Of a stretch of 64,000 nucleotides of DNA, positions 26,003 to 33,976 are shown piece by piece (position 1 is the stretch's first letter; every line of letters begins with the position of its first letter). The notes under the pieces are model-generated. The model ran no database searches. It was not told the DNA's origin and worked only from the letters and a program-made list of their open reading frames with translations. The stretch comes from JAMZMI01 sp039970095. GTDB lineage: Bacteria; Bacteroidota; Bacteroidia; Cytophagales; Cyclobacteriaceae. The position numbers and the translations under genes are program-made. The DNA lies in assembly GCA_039970095.1 (NCBI GenBank), contig JBDVMP010000091.1:75351-139350 (forward strand), given 5' to 3'.

Positions 26003-26745
26003 TAACCTAAATCTAATTCATCGAGCGTTTTCTGCGCAGCATCTTGCTCGGCTTTTTTCTTACTAAAGCCATAACCTTTGTTCATTGGTTCATCGTCAAT
26101 AAAAATCTGAGCGACGAACTGTTTGTTCCGGGTTTCTTCATTGTGCTGTATGATCTCAAACTTAAGCTCTCTATCCTCTTTTTGGGCCCATTCTATGATC
26201 TTGCTTTTGTGGTTAATAGTAAGGTTGGTTAGCTCGTCGAGATCAAAATGAGGCCTGATCAGGCGGTTGAGTATGAATGCTTTCGAAGCTCTGAACCCAT
26301 GATCCAGATAAATGGCACCTATAAGTGATTCCAGGCAATCGCCATAGACGGATTTGTGCGAGATAGCCGTTCCTCTGTTGCGATTATATTTAACAAGGTT
26401 TTGAAGGCCGATTTTTTTGGAAACCTGATTTAAAGACTCCCTGTTTACGATTTTGCTTCGTGTTTCTGTGAGGAAACCTTCGTCTTTGAAAGGAAATTTT
26501 TTGTACAGCACTTCGGCCACCACCATGCCCAGAATAGCATCTCCAAGATATTCAAGACGCTCATAAGATTCCTTAAAACCTTTTTTGTTAACAGTTGCAG
26601 CACTTGTATGGCGCATCGCCAATTTGTAAAGCGACAGACTGAGTGGTCTTTTTCCTGTGATTATCTTAAAATGTCGATAAAGCTCTTTGTCACTCGCTAG
26701 GAGGTAGCCGATAAATCCGAATGATTTTCTGAGCAGAGACGGCAC
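26002..26745 (-). CDS. rnc: Ribonuclease III
   Basis: 247 residues. The catalytic signature ERLEYLGDAILGMVVAE lies at 62-78 with Glu65 and Asp69 as metal ligands. A second acidic pair is in YGDCLESLIGAIYLDHG. The C-terminal double-stranded RNA-binding domain (from about 175) ends in GYGFSKKKAEQDAAQKTLDE. It cuts double-stranded RNA in rRNA maturation. The start is a GTG directly after the fabF stop (TAAGTG). The first ATG inside would remove the conserved N-terminal helix, so GTG is preferred. fabF-rnc is a usual Bacteroidota order. Confidence 0.94.
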   Translation of the reverse strand: MPSLLRKSFGFIGYLLASDKELYRHFKIITGKRPLSLSLYKLAMRHTSAATVNKKGFKESYERLEYLGDAILGMVVAEVLYKKFPFKDEGFLTETRSKIVNRESLNQVSKKIGLQNLVKYNRNRGTAISHKSVYGDCLESLIGAIYLDHGFRASKAFILNRLIRPHFDLDELTNLTINHKSKIIEWAQKEDRELKFEIIQHNEETRNKQFVAQIFIDDEPMNKGYGFSKKKAEQDAAQKTLDELDLG

Positions 26746-27999
26746 TTACTCTTCGTATTTACCGAAAATTATCGTGCTATTGTGCCCCCCAAATCCAAAA
26801 GTGTTGCTCAGGGCAATTTTCACTTCTCTTTTCTGAGCTTTGTTGAAAGTCAAATTGAGGTTTGGATCGATTTCAGGGTCGTCAGTAAAATGGTTGATAG
26901 TAGGAGGGATGACACCCTCTTCAATTGCCATCAAACAAGCAATACTTTCTATAGCCCCGGCTCCACCTAGCAAATGACCAGTCATTGATTTTGTGGAGCT
27001 GATATTTACGTTGAAGACGTGATCACCCAAAACGTCACTTATAGCTTTGACCTCACCTGCATCACCTAATGGGGTAGAAGTGCCGTGCGTATTTATGTAG
27101 TCAATTTTATCAGCAGTGATGCCTGCATCTTCCAGGGCACTGTTCATTACTAATTTGATCCCATGACCTTCAGGGTGGGGGGCGGTAATGTGATATGCAT
27201 CGGCCGACATGCCGCTACCTAACACTTCTGCATAAATTTTGGCGCCTCTTGCTTTGGCATGTTCATACTCTTCGAGCATGAGTGCTCCGGCTCCTTCTCC
27301 TAATACAAAACCATCTCTTTCCTTGTCATATGGGCGAGATGCGGTTTCAGGAGAATCATTTCTTTCAGACAATGCTTTTAAAGCATTGAAACCACCAATT
27401 CCAGATTCGATAACGGCGGCTTCAGAACCTCCAGTCAAAATAGCCGTGGCTTTCCCTAATCTGATATAGGTTAATGCATCTCCAATAGCGTGGCTTGATG
27501 AGGCACATGCTGATACAGTTGCAAAATTGGGACCTCTAAATCCGTATTTAATTGATAGTTGACCTGGCGTGATATCCAGGATCATTTTAGGAACAAAGAA
27601 TGGGTTGAACCGTGGAGTTCCACCGCCAGTAGCAAAGTTGGTGACTTCTTGTTGGAATGTGGTAAATCCTCCGATTCCACTTCCCCAGATTACTCCGATT
27701 TTATCTTTGTCAACTTTTTCGAGATCCATTCCTGAATCTCTGATTGCTTCGTCACCAGCGACCATCCCGTACTGCGTACATGGATCCATTTTTCTGGCTT
27801 CTTTTCGATCCAAATAATTGGTTGGATCAAAACCTTTCACTTCACAAGCAAACTTGGTTTTAAAGTTTGTTGTGTCAAATCGTGTTATAGGGGCGGCACC
27901 ACTTACTCCTTTGGCCAAACCGTCCCAATATTCTTGTTTAGTATTTCCTAATGGCGTAACAGCACCAATCCCAGTAACAACGACTCTTTTTAATTCCAT
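26746..27999 (-). CDS. fabF: 3-oxoacyl-ACP synthase II (KAS II)
   Basis: 417 residues, typical for FabF. The thiolase-fold catalytic triad is intact: Cys165 in TVSACASSSHAIGD, His305 in NTHGTSTPLGD and His342 in SMTGHLLGGAGA. It condenses malonyl-ACP with acyl-ACP in type II fatty acid elongation in the cytoplasm. It sits 22 bases downstream of acpP, which supplies its carrier, and directly precedes rnc. Confidence 0.96.
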   Translation of the reverse strand: MELKRVVVTGIGAVTPLGNTKQEYWDGLAKGVSGAAPITRFDTTNFKTKFACEVKGFDPTNYLDRKEARKMDPCTQYGMVAGDEAIRDSGMDLEKVDKDKIGVIWGSGIGGFTTFQQEVTNFATGGGTPRFNPFFVPKMILDITPGQLSIKYGFRGPNFATVSACASSSHAIGDALTYIRLGKATAILTGGSEAAVIESGIGGFNALKALSERNDSPETASRPYDKERDGFVLGEGAGALMLEEYEHAKARGAKIYAEVLGSGMSADAYHITAPHPEGHGIKLVMNSALEDAGITADKIDYINTHGTSTPLGDAGEVKAISDVLGDHVFNVNISSTKSMTGHLLGGAGAIESIACLMAIEEGVIPPTINHFTDDPEIDPNLNLTFNKAQKREVKIALSNTFGFGGHNSTIIFGKYEE

Positions 28000-28021
28000 G
28001 AAAGGATTTTAAAAACAAATA

Positions 28022-28258
28022 TTATTTTACGTTCTCTTCTAAGTAAGAAACGGCCTGACCTACAGTGGCGATGTTTTCTGCCTGGTCATCCGGAATAGAT
28101 ATATTGAATTCTTTTTCGAACTCCATGATAAGCTCTACAGTATCCAGTGAATCTGCGCCAAGGTCATTTGTAAAGCTAGCTTCAGGGGCTACTTCTGACT
28201 CTTCAACACCTAATTTGTCAATGATAATTGACTTCACCTTTTGTGCTATTTCTGACAT
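28022..28258 (-). CDS. acpP: Acyl carrier protein
   Basis: 78 residues, acidic, with the phosphopantetheine attachment site Ser37 in GADSLDTVELIMEFE. It carries acyl chains in fatty acid synthesis. It is the first gene of the acpP-fabF-rnc-nadE operon. A two-part promoter lies about 30-60 bases upstream. Confidence 0.96.
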   Translation of the reverse strand: MSEIAQKVKSIIIDKLGVEESEVAPEASFTNDLGADSLDTVELIMEFEKEFNISIPDDQAENIATVGQAVSYLEENVK

Positions 28259-28287
28259 TTTTTGTGTGTTTTAGTTAAAATCCAGTG

Positions 28288-28317
28288 CAAAGAAATACAT
28301 TAAAGCTTTAAAATCAA
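28288..28317 (-). promoter_or_regulatory. Candidate promoter of the acpP operon
   Basis: On the minus strand TTG (28315-28317), 19 bases, then TTTCTTTG (28288-28295), matching TAnnTTTG at all but the second base. Spacing fits the Bacteroidota -33/-7 arrangement and gives a leader of about 25 bases. Confidence 0.45.
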
Positions 28318-28532
28318 ACTAAAATAATCTTGTGCCAATTTAGGCTTGATGGAAGCTGATGTATTGTGGTTTTTAATAATTGATTTTTGACCGCACGCCC
28401 CTTGTATATAGGCTTTTAGGTCGGTTTTTGGTCTAAAATAATCACTTCAATCGATTGTTTTTCTATTGTGGAAAACTTAGTTCAGGAACTACCGGAACGT
28501 ATGCAAGGGGTTTTGTTATTTTGCTGTTGAAT

Positions 28533-28964
28533 ATGGCTAAGAAAAACAAGTGGGAAGAAAATTATGAGATTGATTTCGAACTTATCGGAGTGGTTTCACC
28601 CATGAAGGAATATAAGCTTGCTTGGCATTTGAACCAATTAGACATATTTCATTTGGTAAAAGAAGATGATATCAAAATAGAGTTTGCTGAACAGAAAGTA
28701 ATTAGAATTTCTAATTTAGCAGCTGAAACAGATTTCACCATGGTACATTTGCTAAGAAATAAGCTTGCTGGAGCTGGAATAGTAGGCTTCAAATACTTGC
28801 TTCCTGAGCTTCGTCAATTTGACTACCTAATAAAACTTAAAAATACATTACAGGACAATTGGTCATCTGACGTGATGACTAAACTCAAAAGCTGTGCGGC
28901 GGTTGATTATGCGGTGGTAGTTGATCCAGCTAAAATCAAGGCCAAAGAGAATTTAATATTTTAA
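28533..28964 (+). CDS. IPExxxVDY-type small protein
   Basis: The frame opens at 28455, but the ATG at 28533 (MAKKNKWEENYEIDFELIG) fits the family, giving 143 residues. The protein is charged, without signal or membrane segments. It resembles the IPExxxVDY family, which in Bacteroidota lies just before pyruvate kinase. Here the VDY and a KENLIF-type C-terminus are present, but the IPE positions read LKS (LKSCAAVDY). The pyk ATG follows two bases after the stop, so they are one transcript. Function unknown; a link to pyruvate kinase or lipid metabolism genes is context only. Confidence 0.72.
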   Translation: MAKKNKWEENYEIDFELIGVVSPMKEYKLAWHLNQLDIFHLVKEDDIKIEFAEQKVIRISNLAAETDFTMVHLLRNKLAGAGIVGFKYLLPELRQFDYLIKLKNTLQDNWSSDVMTKLKSCAAVDYAVVVDPAKIKAKENLIF

Positions 28965-28966
28965 CT

Positions 28967-30400
28967 ATGAATCAAAAGCTATTAAAGAAGACAAAAATTG
29001 TTGCCACAGTAGGACCAGCAAGTAGAGATATAGATACGCTGAGACAATTAATACGAAGTGGTGCGAATGTTTTCAGGTTGAACTTTTCGCATGGCTCTCA
29101 TGAAGATCACCAGAAGACAATTGAAATGGTAAGAGATCTGAATGAGGAACTAGGAACGCATGTTGCTTTGCTGCAGGATTTGCAAGGACCGAAAATCCGG
29201 GTAGGTCAGGTTAAAGATGGAGCTGTTCCCATCAAGCCAGGTCAGCAACTGATTATCACAACAGATGAGATAGAAGGCACAAGCGAAAAAGTGAGCACTG
29301 TCTACCAGGGCATCACCAAGGATGTAAAGGCCGGTGATATGATATTGGTGGATGATGGAAATATCGAATTGAAGACTATCAAAGTTGATGGTAATGACGT
29401 TTATACTGAAGTGGTACATGGAGAGCTACTGAAGTCTAGAAAGGGTATCAACCTTCCAAACTCTAATGTGTCGGCTCCTTCTATGACCGAAAAGGATATT
29501 GAGGATTTGGAGTTTGCTTTTCAGTTTGATTTGGAGTGGGTGGCGCTTTCATTCGTAAGGACTGCCGATGATATAAGAGATATTAAACAAAGAATAGCCA
29601 AAGCAGGTGTGAGAACAAAAGTTGTGGCGAAAATTGAGAAACCTGAGGCTATAGCCAATATTGACGAGATCATTGATGAAACGGATGCATTGATGGTGGC
29701 CAGAGGTGATCTTGGTGTAGAGGTTCCTTCGGAGATGGTTCCTATCTATCAGAAACGCCTTGTGAAGAAATGCAATAGACTGGCTAAGCCTGTTATTATT
29801 GCCACTCAAATGCTTGAGAGCATGACCGAGAATCCTCGCCCAACCAGAGCTGAAACGAATGATGTTGCTAATGCTGTTCTGGATGGAGCAGATGCTTTGA
29901 TGCTCTCGGCAGAATCAGCCTCCGGTAAATTTCCAATAGAATCAGTACAGCGTATGGCTCAGACTATAGCAGCCATAGAGCGTGACTCTCATTCTATTTA
30001 TAACAAGTTTGCAGAAGAAGACGAGTTTTCATCCACAAGATTAAATGACCTTTTGGTAAGGTCTGCCTGTAGGCTTAGCGACGGTGTTTCTGCTAAAGCA
30101 ATGGTGGGTATGACCAAATCAGGTTATACAGGATTCCGGTTGTCAATGCACAGAACCAAGGCCGCTATTTATATTTTCACAAATGAGAAATATGTTTTGA
30201 GACAAATGAGTTTGGCTTGGGGTGTTACGGGCTTCTATTATGATAATTTTGAAGGCCTTGATGATACGTTCGATGAAATTGAAAATATACTGAAAGGAGA
30301 AAATTTGCTCCAAAAAGGAGATGTCTATATCAACACATCATCTATGCCACTTCACTGGCAGGGACACACGAATATGATAAGAATAAATGAAGTGAAGTGA
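28967..30400 (+). CDS. pyk: Pyruvate kinase
   Basis: 477 residues. The start TKIVATVGPASRDIDTLRQL, the phosphate/ATP site FRLNFSHGSHEDH, the catalytic lysine region VAKIEKPEAIANIDEI, the metal site MVARGDLGVEVP, and TRAETNDVANAVLDGADALM are all in order. The C-terminal allosteric domain is present (VYINTSSMPLHWQGHTNMI). It makes pyruvate and ATP from phosphoenolpyruvate and ADP. It is the second gene after the IPExxxVDY protein and is followed by a perfect hairpin terminator. Confidence 0.96.
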   Translation: MNQKLLKKTKIVATVGPASRDIDTLRQLIRSGANVFRLNFSHGSHEDHQKTIEMVRDLNEELGTHVALLQDLQGPKIRVGQVKDGAVPIKPGQQLIITTDEIEGTSEKVSTVYQGITKDVKAGDMILVDDGNIELKTIKVDGNDVYTEVVHGELLKSRKGINLPNSNVSAPSMTEKDIEDLEFAFQFDLEWVALSFVRTADDIRDIKQRIAKAGVRTKVVAKIEKPEAIANIDEIIDETDALMVARGDLGVEVPSEMVPIYQKRLVKKCNRLAKPVIIATQMLESMTENPRPTRAETNDVANAVLDGADALMLSAESASGKFPIESVQRMAQTIAAIERDSHSIYNKFAEEDEFSSTRLNDLLVRSACRLSDGVSAKAMVGMTKSGYTGFRLSMHRTKAAIYIFTNEKYVLRQMSLAWGVTGFYYDNFEGLDDTFDEIENILKGENLLQKGDVYINTSSMPLHWQGHTNMIRINEVK

Positions 30401-30430
30401 TTTGAAGGAGCCTATTTAAGAAGTTCTAAC

Positions 30431-30462
30431 ATAAAGGGTTTGCCGGTAGGTAAACCCTTTAT
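30431..30462. terminator. Bidirectional hairpin terminator between pyk and a response regulator
   Basis: ATAAAGGGTTT (30431-30441) pairs over all 11 bases with AAACCCTTTAT (30452-30462) around a 10-base loop. The stem's right arm contains the stop codon of the convergent response regulator gene. T-runs within the stem suit termination in both directions. Confidence 0.8.
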
Positions 30463-30875
30463 TCGTTAAAGTTCATCAGTTCCGGATCTGGCTTTACTAG
30501 ATTTTCGAAAATGCTCTTGAGTTTCTCAAAATCCCATGGCTTGCTTACAAAATTGTGTACACCGAAACTCTTGGCAGCCTCTTTGAGTTCGTCAATTTTA
30601 ATAAATCCGCTCAGGATCATACGTCTGATATCCGGGTTTAATTGATAAACCTCCGCCAGCAATTCTGTGCCACTCATATCTGGCATCCGATGATCTGATA
30701 CGACGATATTTATCTTGTTGTTCTTAAGAATTTCAAGAGCCTCTATTCCGTTCAATGCTGTATGCACGTTGTAGAGCCTTCTAAAGGATGTCTTGAATCC
30801 TCGAAGGTTAGGTGCTTCGTCATCTACGTATAGAATGGAGAATTCTTTTTTAGGTCGTCTTCTTCTTTCTTCCAT
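30459..30875 (-). CDS. Stand-alone response regulator receiver protein
   Basis: The open frame begins with a TTG at 30905, but the ATG at 30875 (MEERRRRPKKEFSILYVDDE) is preferred, giving 138 residues. One CheY-like receiver domain: acidic pair in YVDDE, phosphoacceptor Asp61 in VVSDHRMPDMSG, conserved Thr/Ser at ILSGF and Lys in FVSKPW. The RMPDMSG and FVSKPWD style is that of RpfG/HD-GYP-linked receivers, but there is no output domain. The partner kinase is not adjacent; the hybrid kinase 3 kb away is a possible partner. Confidence 0.85.
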   Translation of the reverse strand: MEERRRRPKKEFSILYVDDEAPNLRGFKTSFRRLYNVHTALNGIEALEILKNNKINIVVSDHRMPDMSGTELLAEVYQLNPDIRRMILSGFIKIDELKEAAKSFGVHNFVSKPWDFEKLKSIFENLVKPDPELMNFNE

Positions 30876-30998
30876 ATAGGCTGGTAAGTGATATAGCTTC
30901 CTCAAGATTATAATATCATGATGACAATGAAAAGCATTTTCGACGTATTGGGGAAAAAATGGTGTGAATGAATGATTTTTTTGATGGTTAGGAAAAGC

Positions 30999-32546
30999 CT
31001 AGTGCTTGCTTGGCTCCACCATTATTACACTCTCCTTTTCTACCTTTACCAATCCCGCGGGTGTACCTTTTATCTTGCGAACATATTTCCTCTCAGTATA
31101 AATAACAGGACAAAGGGAATCTGTTTTTCTTTTTGAAAACCATGCCGCCAATTGGGCTGCCCACTCAAGGACATCCGCAGGTATGGTCTTTCCGGTTGAA
31201 TTCCTAATGATAACATGCGAGCCGGAAACATCCTTTGCGTGTAGCCAGTAATCGTTTTTGTTGGCGATTTTTGTCGTCAATTCGTCGTTTGATTTGGCAT
31301 TTTTCCCAACTAGCACGTCGTACTCCTTGAAGGTATAATAATGGTATGGCAGATGCGAAGAATCTATGCTTCTAGACTTTTTGGATTCCTTGTCTTTGTT
31401 TCTGAGCTCTCTAAAATCCGTAGTTTCCAGAATAGTCTTCTTTTCGTGAAGCAAAGTGCTCAGGTTGTCTTCTTTTGCGCGAATGTTTTCTTCAAGGTTT
31501 TGCAATTGAAGTTTTAGATTTTTTGCTTTTCTATATAGCGATTCAGCATTTTTCTGCGGGGTTAGGGAGGGTTTTAGCTTCACTTTTATTTTTGACCCAT
31601 TGTAGAAATCGTCCAACACCACTTCATCGTCTCCTTGTTTGATCTGATGCAGATTAGCCATGATGATGTTGGCAATTTCTTCCTGACCTCTTCTCGATTT
31701 GATTTCTTGTAGTTGGGACCTTGTCTTTTTTAGATAGCTTTCAGATTGTTTTATTTTTTTGTTTAACTCCTTGAGAAGGTCTTGTTTGCGATGATTGAGG
31801 TATACATTTTTTGTATAGTTCGTGTAAAAAGCGTTTGCAGCCTCTATCGCCGATGTTGTTTGCCAGAGGGTGCTATTCTGCTCATAAAGCAAGGATAGCT
31901 CATAAATACCTTCTTCGTTTTCACTGACGGTTATTGGATTTTCTTCAAGAGCATGGAGTGTATGCTCTACCAAATGCCACCTGTCATCCATTGCCAAATC
32001 ATTATATCCACGGGCCTCTAAGTGTCGTTTTATTTCTTTTCCCAGAGCTGGTAAAAAGGACTGAAGGTTTCCTTCTGTGTCAATGAATTTTTGTTGTGTT
32101 GCTTCCGCTTTATTCAATTCGGAAGGAACAATTTCTTTGTCCTGAGGTAAGTTGTTTCTGAATAGGCTGACTATGGTGTTTTTCTCTGTTAGCAGAATGT
32201 TTGACCTGGACCCATGCATTTTAAAAACGAGTTGTTGATCATTTTCAAACTCGACTCTAAAGGATCGCTCAAATTGATAAACATAAACCCCGATGCACTT
32301 GGCTGTGAGTAATGATGGGAATAAGTCAATGCTGTTTTTTCGAGCTCTTTTAAAATCATTGGAAAAATAGAGTAGCCCGATTTTACTTTCGAGTGAGGTT
32401 TTAATATAAAATTCAGATTGCGCATCAGCGAAACCCAGTATCATTTCGTCTTTGCTTTGCGAAAAACACGTCTCTAGGCTTTTACCGATAAGCTTATCCT
32501 GCATTTCGGCAACAAGCCTTTTCAAAAAAAAATAGTTGTGAAACAT
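30999..32546 (-). CDS. rqcH: NFACT family protein (RqcH-like ribosome quality control factor)
   Basis: 515 residues. The N-terminal NFACT-N fold has NDFKRARKNSIDLFPSLL and FKMHGSRSNILLTE. A long coiled coil (about 255-370, LKKTRSQLQEIKSRRG) is followed by the NFACT-R (DUF814) domain: YDVLVGKNAKSNDELT, NDYWLHAKDVSGSHVII and ERKYVRKIKGTPAGLV. RqcH binds stalled 50S subunits and adds alanine tails to nascent chains. The older family label is fibronectin-binding FbpA. It lies one base downstream of the metallo-beta-lactamase gene. Confidence 0.85.
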   Translation of the reverse strand: MFHNYFFLKRLVAEMQDKLIGKSLETCFSQSKDEMILGFADAQSEFYIKTSLESKIGLLYFSNDFKRARKNSIDLFPSLLTAKCIGVYVYQFERSFRVEFENDQQLVFKMHGSRSNILLTEKNTIVSLFRNNLPQDKEIVPSELNKAEATQQKFIDTEGNLQSFLPALGKEIKRHLEARGYNDLAMDDRWHLVEHTLHALEENPITVSENEEGIYELSLLYEQNSTLWQTTSAIEAANAFYTNYTKNVYLNHRKQDLLKELNKKIKQSESYLKKTRSQLQEIKSRRGQEEIANIIMANLHQIKQGDDEVVLDDFYNGSKIKVKLKPSLTPQKNAESLYRKAKNLKLQLQNLEENIRAKEDNLSTLLHEKKTILETTDFRELRNKDKESKKSRSIDSSHLPYHYYTFKEYDVLVGKNAKSNDELTTKIANKNDYWLHAKDVSGSHVIIRNSTGKTIPADVLEWAAQLAAWFSKRKTDSLCPVIYTERKYVRKIKGTPAGLVKVEKESVIMVEPSKH

Positions 32547-32547
32547 G

Positions 32548-33309
32548 TTAGAGGTGAACCTTCAGTCCATCAAAAGCCAGATGGCAGTTCTCTGGTAATT
32601 CTACTTCTACATCTCTCTGTTTTCCCAGCTTGTGGCTGATATGTGTGAAATAAGCTTTTTCAGGTTTGATTCGCTTGACCATTTTCACGGCTTGATCAAG
32701 TGTGAAATGACTGATATGATCGGTCTTTTGAAGGGCATTCAGTACCAGTACTTTCGAGCCTTTGATTTTCTCTATTTCCTCTTCGGAGATGTAGTTGGCA
32801 TCCGTGATGTAGGTGAAGTCATTGATTCGGAACCCAAAAACGGGAAGTTTGTAGTGCATGACCTCAATGGGAGTAATGGTTGTGCCTGCTATACTGAAAT
32901 CTGCCTTGTCAATCGTGTGAACTTCAATGCTGGGTACCCCAGGGTATTTCTTTTCTGCAAAAACGTAAGAAAACTCTTTCTTCAGCTGGTCAATTACACG
33001 CTCGTCTGCATATACAGGCATGTCAATTTTTTGACTAAAGTTGAAGCTGCGTACATCGTCCATTCCAGCTGTGTGATCTTTATGCTCATGAGTGAATAGA
33101 ATTGCATCGAGGTGCTTGATTCGTTCTCTGAGCATCTGAGTCCTGAAATCTGGACCAGTATCTATTACAAGGCTTTTTCCTTCTACATCTATGTGGATAG
33201 ATGACCTTGTTCGCTTATCGCGAAAATCAATAGATCGGCATACATCACACTCACAAGCTATGACAGGTACACCTTGTGAGGTTCCGGTTCCAAGAAAAGT
33301 GACAATCAA
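32548..33309 (-). CDS. Metallo-beta-lactamase fold hydrolase (PhnP-like)
   Basis: 253 residues. The zinc motif is HEHKDH (His74, His76, Asp78, His79) in LFTHEHKDHTAGMDD. N-terminal GTGTSQGVPVIAC and the CDVC pair (Cys21, Cys24) resemble PhnP-type phosphodiesterases, where such cysteines bind a structural zinc. The PhnP substrate, a cyclic ribose phosphate, is not implied. The start codon is TTG, overlapping the upstream stop as TTGA. The gene is therefore probably translated by coupling to the 91-residue protein gene. Confidence 0.85.
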   Translation of the reverse strand: MIVTFLGTGTSQGVPVIACECDVCRSIDFRDKRTRSSIHIDVEGKSLVIDTGPDFRTQMLRERIKHLDAILFTHEHKDHTAGMDDVRSFNFSQKIDMPVYADERVIDQLKKEFSYVFAEKKYPGVPSIEVHTIDKADFSIAGTTITPIEVMHYKLPVFGFRINDFTYITDANYISEEEIEKIKGSKVLVLNALQKTDHISHFTLDQAVKMVKRIKPEKAYFTHISHKLGKQRDVEVELPENCHLAFDGLKVHL

Positions 33310-33581
33310 AACTGCAGTTGGGTTGAGGTAATTTCAGAGAAGAGTTTTCTATTCTTTTCGGTTAGATTTTTGGTATCCAACTCTACAGACCGGAGAATTT
33401 CCAGAAGGCTATTGATTTTACCATCAAGTGAATAGTATTTATTTACTATCGCAATCTTGGTATCTTTTAGTATGCAATAACCAGATTGAAAACGACCTTT
33501 TTCATATCTCAAAACATAATCTGTCTCTGAGAAAATGTCTTCCAGTCTGTTAAGGAAATGTTTGGTGTATTTAATTTCCAT
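33306..33581 (-). CDS. Small conserved-looking protein of unknown function
   Basis: 91 residues, no signal or membrane segment. Strand-rich N-terminus (MEIKYTKHFLNRLEDIFSET, then YEKGRFQSGYCILKDTKIAIV) followed by a helical C-terminus (SLLEILRSVELDTKNLTEK). I do not recognise the family. Coding character is supported by overlaps at both ends: its start overlaps the response regulator by 11 bases and its stop overlaps the hydrolase start by 4. It is inside a tight operon, possibly of signalling genes with MBL and RqcH genes following. Confidence 0.7.
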   Translation of the reverse strand: MEIKYTKHFLNRLEDIFSETDYVLRYEKGRFQSGYCILKDTKIAIVNKYYSLDGKINSLLEILRSVELDTKNLTEKNRKLFSEITSTQLQF

Positions 33582-33951
33582 TTGTCATGTAGCTGTTTAC
33601 GGTTTCCACCAGTGTGTCGTAGTTCAGCGGTTTGGGAAGGAAGCCGTCTATTCCGGCATTTTTAAAATCATCTTGTGTGTAATTGTTGGCATTTCCTGTA
33701 ATCGCGATAATTGGGATAGTGCCATTTTGATCTTCTGATAGCTCTCTTACCTTGCGAGCACACTCCATACCATCCATTACTGGCATGTGAATATCGAGAA
33801 GGACAAGGTCAAATTTTTCAGCATTGAGCTTTTCCAATACCTGAGCTCCATTTTTCACGGAACTTATTTCATAGTTCTGCAATGTCAAAATCCTTCTAGT
33901 CAGATTTTGAATTACGGAACTGTCTTCTGCTACTAGGATTTTTTTGTTCAT
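33571..33951 (-). CDS. Single-domain response regulator
   Basis: 126 residues, a complete CheY-like receiver. The acidic pair is AEDS, the phosphoacceptor Asp53 in LLDIHMPVMDG, with ITGNAN as the Thr position and FLPKPLN as the Lys position. There is no output domain. It follows the hybrid histidine kinase by 25 bases on the same strand, so the kinase's HPt domain may phosphorylate it. The next gene starts 11 bases before its stop. Confidence 0.88.
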   Translation of the reverse strand: MNKKILVAEDSSVIQNLTRRILTLQNYEISSVKNGAQVLEKLNAEKFDLVLLDIHMPVMDGMECARKVRELSEDQNGTIPIIAITGNANNYTQDDFKNAGIDGFLPKPLNYDTLVETVNSYMTNGN

Positions 33952-33976
33952 TTTTGCGGTGGTCAGTGATTAAAAC

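Noticed and set aside
28318..28532. Possible riboswitch or small RNA in the gap between acpP and the IPExxxVDY gene
   Set aside because: No conserved fold or motif could be recognised; the gap holds the acpP promoter and AT-rich DNA.
30999..32546. Calling the NFACT protein a fibronectin-binding adhesin
   Set aside because: No signal peptide; domain order NFACT-N, coiled coil, NFACT-R points to ribosome quality control.
32632..33099. 155-codon open frame antisense to the MBL hydrolase
   Set aside because: Shadow of a confidently assigned gene.
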